DNA from: Alphaproteobacteria bacterium | GTDB taxonomy: Bacteria > Pseudomonadota > Alphaproteobacteria > Rs-D84 | Length of the DNA stretch: 64,000 nt | Assembly: GCA_017615655.1 (NCBI GenBank) | Contig: JAFZZS010000003.1 | Span: forward strand, 61,885-125,884 | Direction of reading: 5' to 3' | Shown: positions 37,640-47,110 of the stretch, in pieces | How positions within the stretch are numbered: the first letter of the stretch is position 1 | Layout: every line of letters begins with the position of its first letter | The notes under the pieces: generated by a model | The model's input: only the letters and a program-made list of their open reading frames with translations | The model's database searches: none | Told to the model about the DNA's origin: nothing | Position numbers and translations under genes: made by a program

Positions 37640-38018
37640 TAAAATTTCTGAACTTCATAAACTTTGTTTCCCGCATAGGCCATGGGGGGCAGATGAATTT
37701 CGTGATTTAAAAAAATCTGGTTGCGAAATTGTGGCAAGTGAAAATGGATTTATTGTTTGGCGCACGGTGTGTGACGAGGCAGAAATCATTTCAATTGGCG
37801 TTCACCCCGACGCACGCGGTTCTGGCATTGCAATTGCCATGCTAGGAATTATGGAAAATGAACTCAAAAAGGCAGGTGTAAAAAAAATTCTGTTGGATGT
37901 GTCGGCGGAAAATACCGCGGCAATAAACCTGTATAAAAAATGCGGGTTTATGGAAAATGGTCGCCGTCCAAAATATTATGATGGCATCGATGCTATTTTA
38001 ATGGAAAAGAATATTTAA
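37632..38018 (+). CDS. rimI: N-acetyltransferase RimI
   Basis: 128 aa GNAT enzyme; RimI acetylates the N-terminus of ribosomal protein S18. Landmarks are LHKLCFPHRPWGADEF, the acetyl-CoA loop VHPDARGSGIAIAML and DVSAENTAAINLYKKCGF. The ATG overlaps tsaB by 8 nt, so initiation is coupled. It converges with the helicase gene, overlapping by 4 nt. Confidence 0.9.
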   Translation: MFNKISELHKLCFPHRPWGADEFRDLKKSGCEIVASENGFIVWRTVCDEAEIISIGVHPDARGSGIAIAMLGIMENELKKAGVKKILLDVSAENTAAINLYKKCGFMENGRRPKYYDGIDAILMEKNI

Positions 38019-39286
38019 TTATTATTTACAAATTCCAACACACGCGGGTCAAAGATTACATCACTTGGACGCAGCAATCTTTCAACATGCATATCTTCGG
38101 CACTGCGCGTCCGCGACAATGCGACGTAAGTTTGCCCATGTTCAAATGCGCCACGTGAAATATCAATAATTACAGAATCCAGTGTCTTACCCTGGGCCTT
38201 ATGTATTGTCATGGCATACCCCAGCATAAGTGGAAATTGCTTGTACGCGCCAGTTTCATTTTCAACCAGACGATCATTTTCATCGCGTGAATATTCAATC
38301 TTTTGCCACTTTTCTTTTTTTACTGTAACGGTATCACGGCCTTGATTCAATAATTGGACCATTATTTCGCGTGTGCCAAGGGTCTTGACAATTCCCATTG
38401 ATCCATTGTGCCATTTATCACCATTCTTTACAAAGACAACCAATGCCCCAACCTTTAGCTCTAAATTTAATGGTGCCGGTACATCACGTTCAGAAAAATT
38501 ACCTGATAATTCGCCAGAATAATTTATTGATTGTGCGGCAATGTGTGCAAGGCGTTCTGCATTTATTCTTTCTGCTACTGCGCGAAATGGGGTTATAAGA
38601 ACCGCATTACAACGCCGTTCATTATCCATAATCTGACAGGTATTAAAAAATTCTATGGCGCGTGTGTCACCATTGCGCAATGCATTCAGTTTTTCCAATA
38701 AATTCATGTCGCTTTGGCGATATACCAGGTCGAAATTGAATCTAACAAACTTTGCCCGATGATAAACATTGCTGTCAAAAAAGTATGCACGTTCATACCC
38801 ATAATTTTGACGGTAATATTCGCGTGAATCACGCGTTATCACCGGGGGCAATTGAAACAAATCACCAATAGCAACAATTTGAATTCCACCAAAAGGTTCG
38901 TTATTTTTGCGCGCGCGTCGTGCCAATATATCCATCGCGTCCATTAAATCTGGGGCTATCATAGAAACTTCGTCTAAAACAAGAACATCTGTTGCAGTTA
39001 AAATATTACGAACCTTTGCCTTTAGTTCAAGAAATTCTGGAAAAATGAAATCACGTGGTGGTATTTGAAACAAAGAATGAATTGTTTGACCGCCAATATT
39101 TAATGCCGCCACCGCCGTTGGACAGGCGCAAACAACACGCTTTTTTGTCGCAGATTTAAGGTAATTTACAAACGTTGATTTACCCGTTCCGGCACTGCCT
39201 AAAATCAGCACATTTGAACCTGTGTTTTCAATTGTATTAAATGCGGTTGTTTGTTCGCGACTTAAAATGGGAACTATTTCGGACAT
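38015..39286 (-). CDS. Pif1-like SF1B DNA helicase
   Basis: 423 aa. Walker A is ILGSAGTGKSTFVNYL, motif II VLVLDEVSMIAPDLMDAM and motif III IVAIGDLFQLPPV; the C-terminal UvrD_C_2-like motif is GYAMTIHKAQGKTLDSVII with TYVALSRTRS. This places it in the Pif1/RecD2-like group (5'-3' helicases acting on forked or structured DNA). It is compact, without accessory nuclease or HRDC domains. Confidence 0.9.
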   Translation of the reverse strand: MSEIVPILSREQTTAFNTIENTGSNVLILGSAGTGKSTFVNYLKSATKKRVVCACPTAVAALNIGGQTIHSLFQIPPRDFIFPEFLELKAKVRNILTATDVLVLDEVSMIAPDLMDAMDILARRARKNNEPFGGIQIVAIGDLFQLPPVITRDSREYYRQNYGYERAYFFDSNVYHRAKFVRFNFDLVYRQSDMNLLEKLNALRNGDTRAIEFFNTCQIMDNERRCNAVLITPFRAVAERINAERLAHIAAQSINYSGELSGNFSERDVPAPLNLELKVGALVVFVKNGDKWHNGSMGIVKTLGTREIMVQLLNQGRDTVTVKKEKWQKIEYSRDENDRLVENETGAYKQFPLMLGYAMTIHKAQGKTLDSVIIDISRGAFEHGQTYVALSRTRSAEDMHVERLLRPSDVIFDPRVLEFVNNN

Positions 39287-39361
39287 GCGTACATATTGGC
39301 ATAAAAAAGAATAAAAATAAAGTGGAAAGGAAAAAATTAACTTGCAAGACGAAATTAAATG

Positions 39362-39367
39362 TATAAT
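39362..39367 (+). promoter_or_regulatory. -10 box TATAAT upstream of tRNA-CAT
   Basis: TATAAT ends 12 nt before the tRNA. A TTGCAA at 39342-39347 is only 14 nt upstream, too close for an ideal -35. Confidence 0.4.
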
Positions 39368-39379
39368 AATTCATGCCGT

Positions 39380-39456
39380 GGGTTATTAGCTCAGTTGGTT
39401 AGAGCGGAGCGCTCATAACGCTTTGGTCGTGGGTTCGAGTCCTACATAACCCACCA
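39380..39456 (+). tRNA. tRNA with CAT anticodon (elongator Met or lysidine-modified Ile2)
   Basis: 77 nt with encoded CCA. Acceptor GGGTTAT/ATAACCC, anticodon loop CTCATAA between GAGCG-side stem bases, T-arm GGGTTCGAGTCC. The TTTGGTCG variable-region sequence resembles tRNA-Ile2 (CAT, lysidine) more than elongator Met, but sequence alone does not settle it. Confidence 0.9.
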
Positions 39457-39480
39457 ATTGCTTCCATATGAAAGCAAGCA

Positions 39481-39515
39481 ACCACGCCGCACCACAATTG
39501 CGGCGTGGTCTTTTT
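39481..39515 (+). terminator. tRNA-CAT terminator
   Basis: A 10-bp stem ACCACGCCGC / GCGGCGTGGT with a 9-nt loop is followed by CTTTTT. Confidence 0.85.
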
Positions 39516-39539
39516 ACGTTCCACAAGAATATTTTTCCC

Positions 39540-39569
39540 TTGCGTTGTATCGCGTTTTTTTTCTAAAAT
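39540..39569 (+). promoter_or_regulatory. mla operon promoter TTGCGT-N18-TAAAAT
   Basis: Lies between the tRNA terminator and mlaE and would leave a leader of about 85 nt. Confidence 0.4.
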
Positions 39570-39660
39570 TGATAGTGAAGAAAGGGGGATTTTACGAATT
39601 TTTGGTGGATATCTATTTGGGTTATGGTTCTTTATTAATCCGGCGAAAATTCAATGACAA

Positions 39661-40509
39661 ATGAAAATTTCTAGATTATCTTTCAAAACAAACCGCAGTC
39701 CGAAGAAACACGCTAAGGGCTTTGTGCTTGTTGTTGGTGATATGGGACTGAAAATTGCAGAAAATATCCACAGTGCATGGCGTTTTGTGGTGGGTGTGTT
39801 TTCCGCATTGAAACGAATCCCGGGTGGACATACAAGCCTACGACGCGTTGACTTGTGGCGCGAAATCGACAAAGCAGGTCCCCGTGCAGTACCAATTATT
39901 TGTTTAATTAGTTTTATGGTCGGGTTAATTATCGCATTCGTAGGGAATATGCAGTTAAAACTTTTTGGTGCCGAAATTTATGTGGCGGCATTGGTTGCAA
40001 TTTCAATGATACGAATACTTGGGGCGGTAATGACCGGAATTATTATGGCGGGGCGCACAGGGGCGTCTTATGCTGCAGAGATTGGCTCTATGCGCGCTAA
40101 CCAAGAAATAGATGCGCTTGAAACCATGGGAATATCCCCAATCGATTTTTTGGTTTTACCACGAGTTTTGGCACTAACTATTACTATGCCAATACTTACA
40201 ATTATTGCTGATGTCGTTGCTATTTTCGGGGGTATGTGCGTAGCTGTCGCAATTATGAATGTATCTGTGGCAGAATATTGGAAAACGACGCTTGAATGGA
40301 TTACATTTAACAACTTTGCTATTGGTGTGCTGCATGGATGGCTGTTTGGATGGGTAATCGCTATTATTGGATGTCGATGCGGAATGACTGCGGAACGAAC
40401 CGCGGATGGTATTGGACGCTCGACAACACGCGCTGTTGTTTATGGAATTGTTGGGTGTGTTATAACCACTGCAATACTAACACTTGTATTTAACTGGATT
40501 GATATTTGA
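39661..40509 (+). CDS. mlaE: MlaE-family lipid ABC transporter permease
   Basis: 282 aa inner-membrane permease of the phospholipid transport system that keeps the outer membrane asymmetric. Family marks are PRAVPIICLISFMVGLIIAF, GRTGASYAAEIGSMRANQEI, DALETMGISPIDFLVLPR and five to six membrane helices. First gene of mlaE-mlaF-mlaD-lipoprotein; the ATG of mlaF overlaps its stop. Confidence 0.95.
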   Translation: MKISRLSFKTNRSPKKHAKGFVLVVGDMGLKIAENIHSAWRFVVGVFSALKRIPGGHTSLRRVDLWREIDKAGPRAVPIICLISFMVGLIIAFVGNMQLKLFGAEIYVAALVAISMIRILGAVMTGIIMAGRTGASYAAEIGSMRANQEIDALETMGISPIDFLVLPRVLALTITMPILTIIADVVAIFGGMCVAVAIMNVSVAEYWKTTLEWITFNNFAIGVLHGWLFGWVIAIIGCRCGMTAERTADGIGRSTTRAVVYGIVGCVITTAILTLVFNWIDI

Positions 40510-41285
40510 TGAGAAAAGATGCTGCGCCTTTTATTCGTGTTGAAGATTTAACCATTGGTTATAATGGTGGCACCGTTATAAAAAATGCTAGTTTTACAAT
40601 TAATTATTCAGATATATTCGTAATTATGGGGATGTCTGGTTGTGGTAAAAGTACAATTATGCGTTCAATTATTGGTCTATTAAAGCCAAGGTCCGGCCGA
40701 ATTTTGATTGATGGGGTCGATTTATGGGCCGCCCCCCAGAACATTCGGGCAGATATTATTAAATCATTTGGTATATCTTATCAAAGTGGCGCCCTGTTTT
40801 CATCAATGACATTGGCAGAAAATATCGCATTACCGATGGAACTTGGAACCGACATGAAACCCGCTGATATCAAGGATGCGGTGAATAAAAAACTCAAATT
40901 AGTCGGCCTTTTGGGGTATGAAAATTTTTATCCGTCCGAGGTCAGTGGTGGCATGATAAAACGTGCTGCTTTGGCGCGTGCAATGGCATTAAATCCGCGT
41001 GCGTTATTTTTCGATGAACCGTCGGCTGGATTAGACCCTATACGTTCTGCAGAATTGGATGAACTGATTCAAAAAATTAATCATGAAACCCAAACAACAG
41101 TTGTAATGGTGACGCACGAATTACCCACCATTATGAATATCGCGAATAATTCTATTTATATTACCAATGGACGTGTCGCCGCGTCTGGTACACCCAAAAA
41201 GATTTTACAGAATACCAAACATCTAGAAATCTTGGAATTTTTAACACGTGGTCAAAGGAGAATAAAAAATGATTCAACCAAATAA
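40509..41285 (+). CDS. mlaF: MlaF-family ABC transporter ATPase
   Basis: 258 aa. Walker A GMSGCGKSTIMRSI, ABC signature SEVSGGMIKRAALARAMALN, Walker B ALFFDEPSAGLDPI and H-loop VMVTHELPT. It powers MlaE-mediated lipid movement. ATG 40509 overlaps the mlaE stop in TGATG, so initiation is coupled; the upstream TTG is less likely. Confidence 0.95.
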   Translation: MRKDAAPFIRVEDLTIGYNGGTVIKNASFTINYSDIFVIMGMSGCGKSTIMRSIIGLLKPRSGRILIDGVDLWAAPQNIRADIIKSFGISYQSGALFSSMTLAENIALPMELGTDMKPADIKDAVNKKLKLVGLLGYENFYPSEVSGGMIKRAALARAMALNPRALFFDEPSAGLDPIRSAELDELIQKINHETQTTVVMVTHELPTIMNIANNSIYITNGRVAASGTPKKILQNTKHLEILEFLTRGQRRIKNDSTK

Positions 41286-42045
41286 AAGAATTGTTGGTGC
41301 TTTTTTAATTTTTGGTTTTATATTGATTCTTGGGGCTATATTGTTCTTTTTCGGACATCGGCTTGAACGTAATTCTATAACACCCGTCCTATTTTTCGAG
41401 GGGTCTGTCAAAGGGCTAAATGTGGGGTCCAATGTATATTTTCGGGGCGTTCCAATTGGTCGTGTAGATAAAATACAACTTATACCCAGCACCGAAAACA
41501 AAATTACTATTCCTGTATATGTTCGCATAGATCCGAAAATGGCGGCTAGGGGTCATGCATCACGATCACAATTGGAAAATTGGATAAAAGATTTGGTTGA
41601 GCATGGACTTAAAGGTAAATTACAAACTCAAAGTATGTTAACAGGCCAGATGACCATCGAACTGGACTTTTATCCAAATTATCCGACCAGGTTTCGTGCT
41701 GAAAAATACGGTATAGATGATATCGAAATTCCGACTGTACCATCTATGCTGGATGAAATATCACAGAATTTAGAAAAAATCCCACTTTCAGATATATCTA
41801 GTAATATGAGCGGGTTATTAAAAAATCTTAATCAGAATGTTCCTGCATTATTGGAACAATCGACTGCGGCGGTTAACAGCATAAATCGCCTGGCTAATTC
41901 CATATCAGGCCCCGGTTCAAATACTATCACGGACTTTAATAAAATGATACGTGATGTTAGTGACGCCGCCAAATCTGTATCGCGGCTTAGTGATTATTTG
42001 GAACGTCACCCAGAAGCATTATTAAAAGGAAAAGGAGGATACTAA
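41269..42045 (+). CDS. mlaD: MlaD-like MCE-domain protein
   Basis: 258 aa. One N-terminal membrane helix (GAFLIFGFILILGAILFFFG) and an MCE domain: VLFFEGSVKGLNVGSNVYF, RGVPIGRVDKIQL, then GLKGKLQTQSMLTGQMTIEL. The C-terminal third is helical, with Asn/Ser. MCE proteins form hexameric lipid channels in the periplasm. The start overlaps mlaF by 17 nt, with AAGGAG in front. Confidence 0.93.
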   Translation: MIQPNKRIVGAFLIFGFILILGAILFFFGHRLERNSITPVLFFEGSVKGLNVGSNVYFRGVPIGRVDKIQLIPSTENKITIPVYVRIDPKMAARGHASRSQLENWIKDLVEHGLKGKLQTQSMLTGQMTIELDFYPNYPTRFRAEKYGIDDIEIPTVPSMLDEISQNLEKIPLSDISSNMSGLLKNLNQNVPALLEQSTAAVNSINRLANSISGPGSNTITDFNKMIRDVSDAAKSVSRLSDYLERHPEALLKGKGGY

Positions 42046-42046
42046 G

Positions 42047-42655
42047 ATGAAGATTTTAAATATAACTTTGATTTTTGGTGCATTGATGTTGACTGCTTGT
42101 GGATTTAACAGTACCAGTGATCCATCACGATTCTATGCCCTAAATACCCCCGAAGTACAACAAGTTCGTGGTCCGATTAAATCAATTAATGTCATAGTCG
42201 AAAACGTATCGGTTCCACAGTCGGTAGACAGGCCCCAAATAGTTGTAAAGCAAGCGGATTCAAACATGCTGGTTGTTTCAGAATTTGATAGATGGATAGA
42301 AGAATTATCAAGTGCCCTGCCCGTCATTATATCTGAAAATATGAATATGTATGCCAAGAATATCAACGCAAGACCGAAACGGTTTGCCGCGGTTTCCAGT
42401 AACACAAAATACATTGTTGGAATAGATTTTGTAAGATTTGATACCGAGGCAGATGGCAAAATCACCCTTTCTGCATGGTGGACGGTATCAAATAATCATG
42501 GGGATATTTTAGTTCAGAAAAAGACGACCCAAACCGCTGATACACCCGATGAAAAATCCGGGCGTCCCGATTACGATGCTATTGTAGCAGCACAAAGTAA
42601 ACTAGTCGCAAAATTGTCGTATAAAATTGTTGATGTAATAAGCGAATTAAAATAA
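42047..42655 (+). CDS. ABC-transport auxiliary lipoprotein (PqiC-like)
   Basis: 202 aa. The signal peptide ends with lipobox LMLTACG. The mature domain fits the PF03886/PqiC group: RFYALNTPEVQ, IVENVSVPQSVDRPQIV and DRWIEELSSALPVIISENM. It is the outer-membrane partner of MCE transport systems and ends the mla operon. Confidence 0.87.
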   Translation: MKILNITLIFGALMLTACGFNSTSDPSRFYALNTPEVQQVRGPIKSINVIVENVSVPQSVDRPQIVVKQADSNMLVVSEFDRWIEELSSALPVIISENMNMYAKNINARPKRFAAVSSNTKYIVGIDFVRFDTEADGKITLSAWWTVSNNHGDILVQKKTTQTADTPDEKSGRPDYDAIVAAQSKLVAKLSYKIVDVISELK

Positions 42656-42680
42656 AAAATCCCGCATTTGCGGGATTTTT
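42655..42680. terminator. Bidirectional terminator between mla and RNase E/G
   Basis: AAAAATCCCGC pairs with GCGGGATTTTT around ATTT. Confidence 0.85.
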
Positions 42681-42684
42681 ATTA

Positions 42685-44484
42685 TTATCCAACCAATTTA
42701 TGCCATAGGCTTTTCTTTTTACCTTTTTGTTGGCGCTTGCGCGTGCGATGTGGCGCATTCATGGTTGTTTTTTTCGCCTCGGTATGCTGAGCATTTTTCT
42801 TTTTGGCATCCGTAGATGGCGCGTTCGCCATCAGCAAATCTTCGGTCTTGCTCTGTTCAGGTGCGACACGTTGTATTGAATATTGATCAATATTCATCAA
42901 ACTATCATCACCGACAATCACTATCTCGGTACCAAATTCAGCCTCCATCGCATTTAACTCATTACGTTTATGGTTTAATATGTAAATTGCGATATCGGTT
43001 GGAACGGTCATAATTATCTTTTGTGCCGCCTTGGCCAGCAATTTTTCTTGCAAATGACGGAACAGTATAATAGATGCAGTTTGAATGCTTGGTACAACAC
43101 CCGCGCCCATGCAGTGCGGACATGGTACATACGAAGATTCAATAAAACTGCTGCGCAGACGCTGACGTGAAAGCATCAAAACCCCAAATGCGTTTATTTT
43201 TGCGACTTGCGTCCGGGCACGATCATGTTTCATTACTTCGCGCATTTTCATTTCTAGTTTACGGTTATTGCGCTCTTCTTCCATATCAATGAAATCAATC
43301 GCAACAATGCCCGCCAAATCACGCAGGCGCAACTGCAACGCGATTTCTTCGGCGGCCTCGAGATTTGTATTTAATGCGGTTTGTTCTATATCTTTTTCTT
43401 TGATTGCACGGGATGAATTGACGTCTATTGTCACCATTGCTTCGGTTTGATTTATAACCAGTGAACCACCAGAAGGCAACTGAACATATGGTCCATGTAA
43501 CCCTTCTAGCTGTTTTTCGACCCCCGCTTTTACCATGATAGGCACTGCGGCATCTTTGTATAAAACTAATTGTTTGCGCGGGGCACGACCATACATCTGT
43601 TGAAAATATGTCTTGGCAGCATCAAATGCCTCTTCGCCCTGGATAGTTAATATATCATCTTTATCTGACAGAAAATCACGCACGACCCGTCGTAGCAATG
43701 AATCTTCGGTATGAATTACAACTGGGGCTACAGATTCCAGGGTAGTTTTACGGATTTCGTTCCATAAATTTACCAGGTAATCGTAGTCTGCGGATACGTC
43801 AGCCTGGGTCGCACCAAATGCCGCGGTACGCAAGACGACTGTCATACCCTTGGGTATCTTAAGTGTATGCAAGATTTCACGTAAACGCGCGCGTTCGGGT
43901 TTATCAGAAATCTTTTTCGAAATACCATAACTGTTACGTTTGCGCGAATTAGGCATCAAAACGGCAAAACGACCAGCCAATGACAAATAAGTTGTCATAG
44001 AGGCACCTTTCTGTCCACGTTCTTCTTTGACGCCTTGGACTAATAAAATTTGCTTTGGTTTTATAACATCTTGGATTTTAAATTCACGTGCGCGTTTAGT
44101 AAATTCCTTGTTATCCTCGCCCGCGCTGTGATCATCATAGTCTGCGACTTCGTCGGCCTCGTCATCAGGGTCATCGTCATCATCAACTATGTTTGCATGT
44201 GCAAGTTCAAGAAGTTTCTTTTTTTGTTCCGGGGTAATTTGGTAGTAATCTGGATGAATTTCTGAAAACGGCAGAAAACCATTTTTACCCGTACCATAAT
44301 CAACAAACGCGGCCTGAAGTGACGGTTCAACCCTTATAACCTTGGCCAGATAAATGTTCCCCTTTATCTGTGGTTTGGTGGTTGTTTCAACGTCAAAATC
44401 AGAAACACGATTATTGGCAGAGTCTACGACGACAACGCGTGTTTCCTCCGGGTGGACTGCGTCCACATATATCTTTTTTGACAT
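42685..44484 (-). CDS. rne: Ribonuclease E/G family endoribonuclease
   Basis: 599 aa. An S1-like domain (GNIYLAKVIRVEPSLQAAFV, GKNGFLPFSEIH) with an acidic insert is followed by the catalytic core. Catalytic Asp residues are in EAMVTIDVNSSRA and GIVAIDFIDMEE, and the zinc-link is PCPHCMGAGVV. The length and short basic C-terminus place it between RNase G and full RNase E, lacking a long degradosome scaffold. I start at ATG 44484 (AAGGA upstream); the upstream extension has no family match. Confidence 0.92.
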   Translation of the reverse strand: MSKKIYVDAVHPEETRVVVVDSANNRVSDFDVETTTKPQIKGNIYLAKVIRVEPSLQAAFVDYGTGKNGFLPFSEIHPDYYQITPEQKKKLLELAHANIVDDDDDPDDEADEVADYDDHSAGEDNKEFTKRAREFKIQDVIKPKQILLVQGVKEERGQKGASMTTYLSLAGRFAVLMPNSRKRNSYGISKKISDKPERARLREILHTLKIPKGMTVVLRTAAFGATQADVSADYDYLVNLWNEIRKTTLESVAPVVIHTEDSLLRRVVRDFLSDKDDILTIQGEEAFDAAKTYFQQMYGRAPRKQLVLYKDAAVPIMVKAGVEKQLEGLHGPYVQLPSGGSLVINQTEAMVTIDVNSSRAIKEKDIEQTALNTNLEAAEEIALQLRLRDLAGIVAIDFIDMEEERNNRKLEMKMREVMKHDRARTQVAKINAFGVLMLSRQRLRSSFIESSYVPCPHCMGAGVVPSIQTASIILFRHLQEKLLAKAAQKIIMTVPTDIAIYILNHKRNELNAMEAEFGTEIVIVGDDSLMNIDQYSIQRVAPEQSKTEDLLMANAPSTDAKKKNAQHTEAKKTTMNAPHRTRKRQQKGKKKSLWHKLVG

Positions 44485-44655
44485 TAAATAATCCTTTTGT
44501 GTTAAACGCATATCTGTGGGCAGTAATCCGTCCCCATGGGGCGTCCAAGCCCATGCCAAGGGATAGTACAACGATAGCAAAAAGCACCCAGCGGATTAAA
44601 GAAACAAGTGATAAAATAAACACTTTCATAAACCCCATAGTTATACTTAGGCGGT

Positions 44656-44684
44656 ATTCTATCATGCAGTAATATAATTCGCAA
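44656..44684 (-). promoter_or_regulatory. rne promoter TTGCGA-N17-TAGAAT, about 165-nt leader
   Basis: Spacing is ideal. The resulting 5' leader (about 44485-44650) is long for this genome, consistent with the leader-mediated autoregulation known for RNase E (inference). Confidence 0.45.
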
Positions 44685-44690
44685 GGTATT

Positions 44691-45716
44691 TTATTTATCG
44701 GTGTTTTTATTCTTAGAAATATGCGAAAAATGGGGAATTTTTTGTTTTGCTTCGTCAATCCAGCGACGCATGCGTGCACGCAACCAACGTTCATAAATAA
44801 AGAACAAGCCACCAACCCCAATAAGTGGCAAAACATAATAAATTATACGATACGCAAGTAATGCACCAAAAATACTGGCCTTGTCCGCACCATCAGGCAA
44901 AGCTAATAAAAACACACTTTCAAAGACCCCTATACCACCAGGGACCTGGCTAAACACACCGGTTGTTTGTGCAACAACAAACAGTCCTATAAAAGTCCCA
45001 AACGGCATATGAACGAATGGTATCATACAGAAATAAAGCACCAAACCAGCCAAAACACTGTCTGTCATGCCCAGCAATGTCTGCAGAAACGCCATCTTGG
45101 TTGATGGAATATCAAACTTTAATTGCCCGATTTTAATACTTTTATTGCGGAAAAATACAGTTATTGCAAAATACGCCAATAATGCCGCCAAACAGAATAT
45201 AAACAGGGTATTTAATCCAACCGATGCCCCAACAGATTCGGATATAATATCGGACGGAATCAGGAAATACCCCACAACCGCGATTGCTGTTGCGCCTAGA
45301 AAATATGTAAATCCATTTATTGTAACAATTTTAACAATATCCCCCCCACGAATACGCCAACGAGTATAAAGCCGATAACGTATTGCACCACCACTGACCA
45401 CCGCGTGTCCGGCATTATTACTGATTGCAAAGCCCAACATCCCCGCCAACATCCATTTCCACCAGGAAACTTTGCCCCCGGCGCCGACATAGTTTAGCGC
45501 CAAACAATCGTACAATGCCAATGCGACATAACCTGCCAAGCATGCAACAGATGCAGCCACTAAATTCATAAACGGGATATCCAACAAAGCACGCGCAATA
45601 TCGTAAAATGAATAGTTACGTAATTGCCACCAGAGCATCGCGACGGCCAAACAGAAAAATACTATTCCGGAATATCCCAGTAATTTTCTAAATGCTTTCT
45701 TGGTTTTTGTTGACAT
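44691..45716 (-). CDS. YbhN/UPF0104-type membrane protein (LPG synthase TM family)
   Basis: 341 aa with eight or so membrane helices. Markers are FAISNNAGHAVVSGGAIRYR and AQTTGVFSQVPGGIGVFESV, both typical of the flippase-like half of MprF and its stand-alone relatives. The aminoacyl-transferase half of MprF is absent. AAGGA lies before ATG 45716. The substrate is unknown. Confidence 0.85.
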   Translation of the reverse strand: MSTKTKKAFRKLLGYSGIVFFCLAVAMLWWQLRNYSFYDIARALLDIPFMNLVAASVACLAGYVALALYDCLALNYVGAGGKVSWWKWMLAGMLGFAISNNAGHAVVSGGAIRYRLYTRWRIRGGDIVKIVTINGFTYFLGATAIAVVGYFLIPSDIISESVGASVGLNTLFIFCLAALLAYFAITVFFRNKSIKIGQLKFDIPSTKMAFLQTLLGMTDSVLAGLVLYFCMIPFVHMPFGTFIGLFVVAQTTGVFSQVPGGIGVFESVFLLALPDGADKASIFGALLAYRIIYYVLPLIGVGGLFFIYERWLRARMRRWIDEAKQKIPHFSHISKNKNTDK

Positions 45717-45822
45717 AAATTCCTTCTTGCAGAACCTAAGCATAACACCATCCAATATAAAATGCAAGTAATGGTTATTGAATATGGAATTTGTTAAAGC
45801 AAATCATTTGAATGTTATATTA

Positions 45823-45851
45823 TTGCAATAAATATCAAATGTTGCTAGAAT
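45823..45851 (+). promoter_or_regulatory. Promoter TTGCAA-N17-TAGAAT
   Basis: It ends 24 nt before the ATG of the barrel gene and uses the same TTGCAA -35 as ssrA and tRNA-Ser(CGA). Confidence 0.55.
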
Positions 45852-45875
45852 ATATTCATAACCAAGGAGAAAAAT

Positions 45876-46481
45876 ATGAAAAAGATTCTTTTAACATCCG
45901 TTTCAGTGGCAATGGCAACATTTGCATCAAACGCCACGGTACGCCCTTATGTATCCGCACATATCGGTTATACAAATGCAAATTTGATTGTTACAGACCG
46001 TGTAGATCACAATCTGCAGGGAGAATGGTTGGGGGACAAGTTCGCCTTTGACGTATCAGGTGCATTTGGTATTAAGTACGATTTATCCAAATCTTTGGCA
46101 TTGCGTGGCGAATTAGAATATGACTATGTCGAGGGTGCAAAAAATTCTGAGATGGACGATCCATGGTGGTGGCGTTCACATACCGTATTAGCAAACGCAT
46201 ACATTGATGTCAAAACAATGTCCGTATTTACACCATATTTTAGTATCGGCGCAGGATATCAATTTATCCATCACAATAATTTTTATATAAACGATTCAAC
46301 ACTAAGTGCACTTGCATGGCAAATTGGTTGTGGTATTGCGTACAATGTTACCAATACATTATCAGTTGATTTGGGGTATAGATATTTAACATCTACCGCT
46401 TCTGTAAAGGCAAGTGGACATGATTTTAAACTGCATTTCAACAACAGCCAGTTCCGTCTGGGTGTCAATTATGCATTTTAG
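45876..46481 (+). CDS. Outer-membrane beta-barrel protein (Opa/OmpA-barrel-like)
   Basis: 201 aa. The signal peptide MKKILLTSVSVAMATFASNA is followed by eight likely beta strands (PYVSAHIGYTNANLI, FGIKYDLSKSLALRGELEY, PYFSIGAGYQFIH, LSVDLGYRYLTS) and the C-terminal FRLGVNYAF with terminal Phe. This is the small-barrel porin/adhesin fold. AAGGAG precedes the ATG. Confidence 0.85.
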   Translation: MKKILLTSVSVAMATFASNATVRPYVSAHIGYTNANLIVTDRVDHNLQGEWLGDKFAFDVSGAFGIKYDLSKSLALRGELEYDYVEGAKNSEMDDPWWWRSHTVLANAYIDVKTMSVFTPYFSIGAGYQFIHHNNFYINDSTLSALAWQIGCGIAYNVTNTLSVDLGYRYLTSTASVKASGHDFKLHFNNSQFRLGVNYAF

Positions 46482-46500
46482 AATCGTGTAACAGCAAAGG

Positions 46501-46528
46501 AAACAACACCCAAATGGGTGTTGTTTTT
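46501..46528. terminator. Bidirectional terminator
   Basis: AAACAACACCC pairs with GGGTGTTGTTT around AAAT; it ends the barrel gene and, in reverse, the rpmB-tRNA-Leu unit. Confidence 0.8.
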
Positions 46529-46533
46529 ATTTC

Positions 46534-46618
46534 TGGTGGCCCTGGTCGGACTTGAACCGACACTCCTTGCGGAACTTGATTTTGAGTCAAGCGCGTCTAC
46601 CAATTCCACCACAGGGCC
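46534..46618 (-). tRNA. tRNA-Leu(CAA)
   Basis: 85 nt with encoded CCA. Acceptor GGCCCTG, anticodon loop CTCAAAA between CTTGA and TCAAG, class II variable arm, T-arm CGGTTCAAGTCCG. It begins 12 nt after the rpmB stop, so it is likely cut from the rpmB mRNA. Confidence 0.95.
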
Positions 46619-46630
46619 ATTTGCAAAGAA

Positions 46631-46999
46631 TTATTTAGATTTCTTTGCGTCAACCTTTTTCACCAAACGCGCGCTGCGATTCGGCTTGTGTGCAGGCTTT
46701 TTTGCCGGTTTTTCAGCGGCACCCTGCTTTTTCACAATTGCGCGTTTGATTTCCGCCATTTCTGGGGTCAAACGTGATACTGGCTTTGCCATAACATAAG
46801 CATCCAATCCGCCATGTTTGGTCAAAGTGCGCAAACCCGCCGCAGATAAACGCAACGAAAAATCACGCCCCAAGATATCACTGTGAAATTTTAATACATG
46901 CAAGTTCGGCAAGAATGTACGCTTTGTATGGCGTTCCGAATGGGAAACATTCATACCGACTTCTGTTTTTTTACCTGTTACTTTACATACACGTGGCAT
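46631..46999 (-). CDS. rpmB: 50S ribosomal protein L28 (bL28) with basic C-terminal extension
   Basis: 122 aa. MPRVCKVTGKK, VSHSERHTKRTFLPNL and RLSAAGLRTLTKHGGLDAY are bL28 markers. The core ends near residue 95; an Ala/Lys/Pro tail of about 30 residues is extra. AAAGGA lies upstream. tRNA-Leu follows 12 nt after the stop. Confidence 0.95.
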   Translation of the reverse strand: MPRVCKVTGKKTEVGMNVSHSERHTKRTFLPNLHVLKFHSDILGRDFSLRLSAAGLRTLTKHGGLDAYVMAKPVSRLTPEMAEIKRAIVKKQGAAEKPAKKPAHKPNRSARLVKKVDAKKSK

Positions 47000-47110
47000 A
47001 GTTAAATCCTTTAATCACTGCGGCATAATTTATAATAAAAAACCCGAAAAGTCAAGCATTGTTTTATTTATTTTCTTTCATTTGGTAAAAGTGGATTTTG
47101 TTCCGATATC

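Noticed and set aside
39458..39664. Frame of 68 codons between tRNA-CAT and mlaE
   Set aside because: It starts inside the tRNA flank, crosses a strong terminator and the mla promoter, and resembles no protein.
44411..44629. Hydrophobic frame (starts MKVFILSLVSLIRWVLF) in the rne leader
   Set aside because: It overlaps the rne start by more than 70 nt and its ribosome site is poor. It could be a leader peptide, but I cannot support it.
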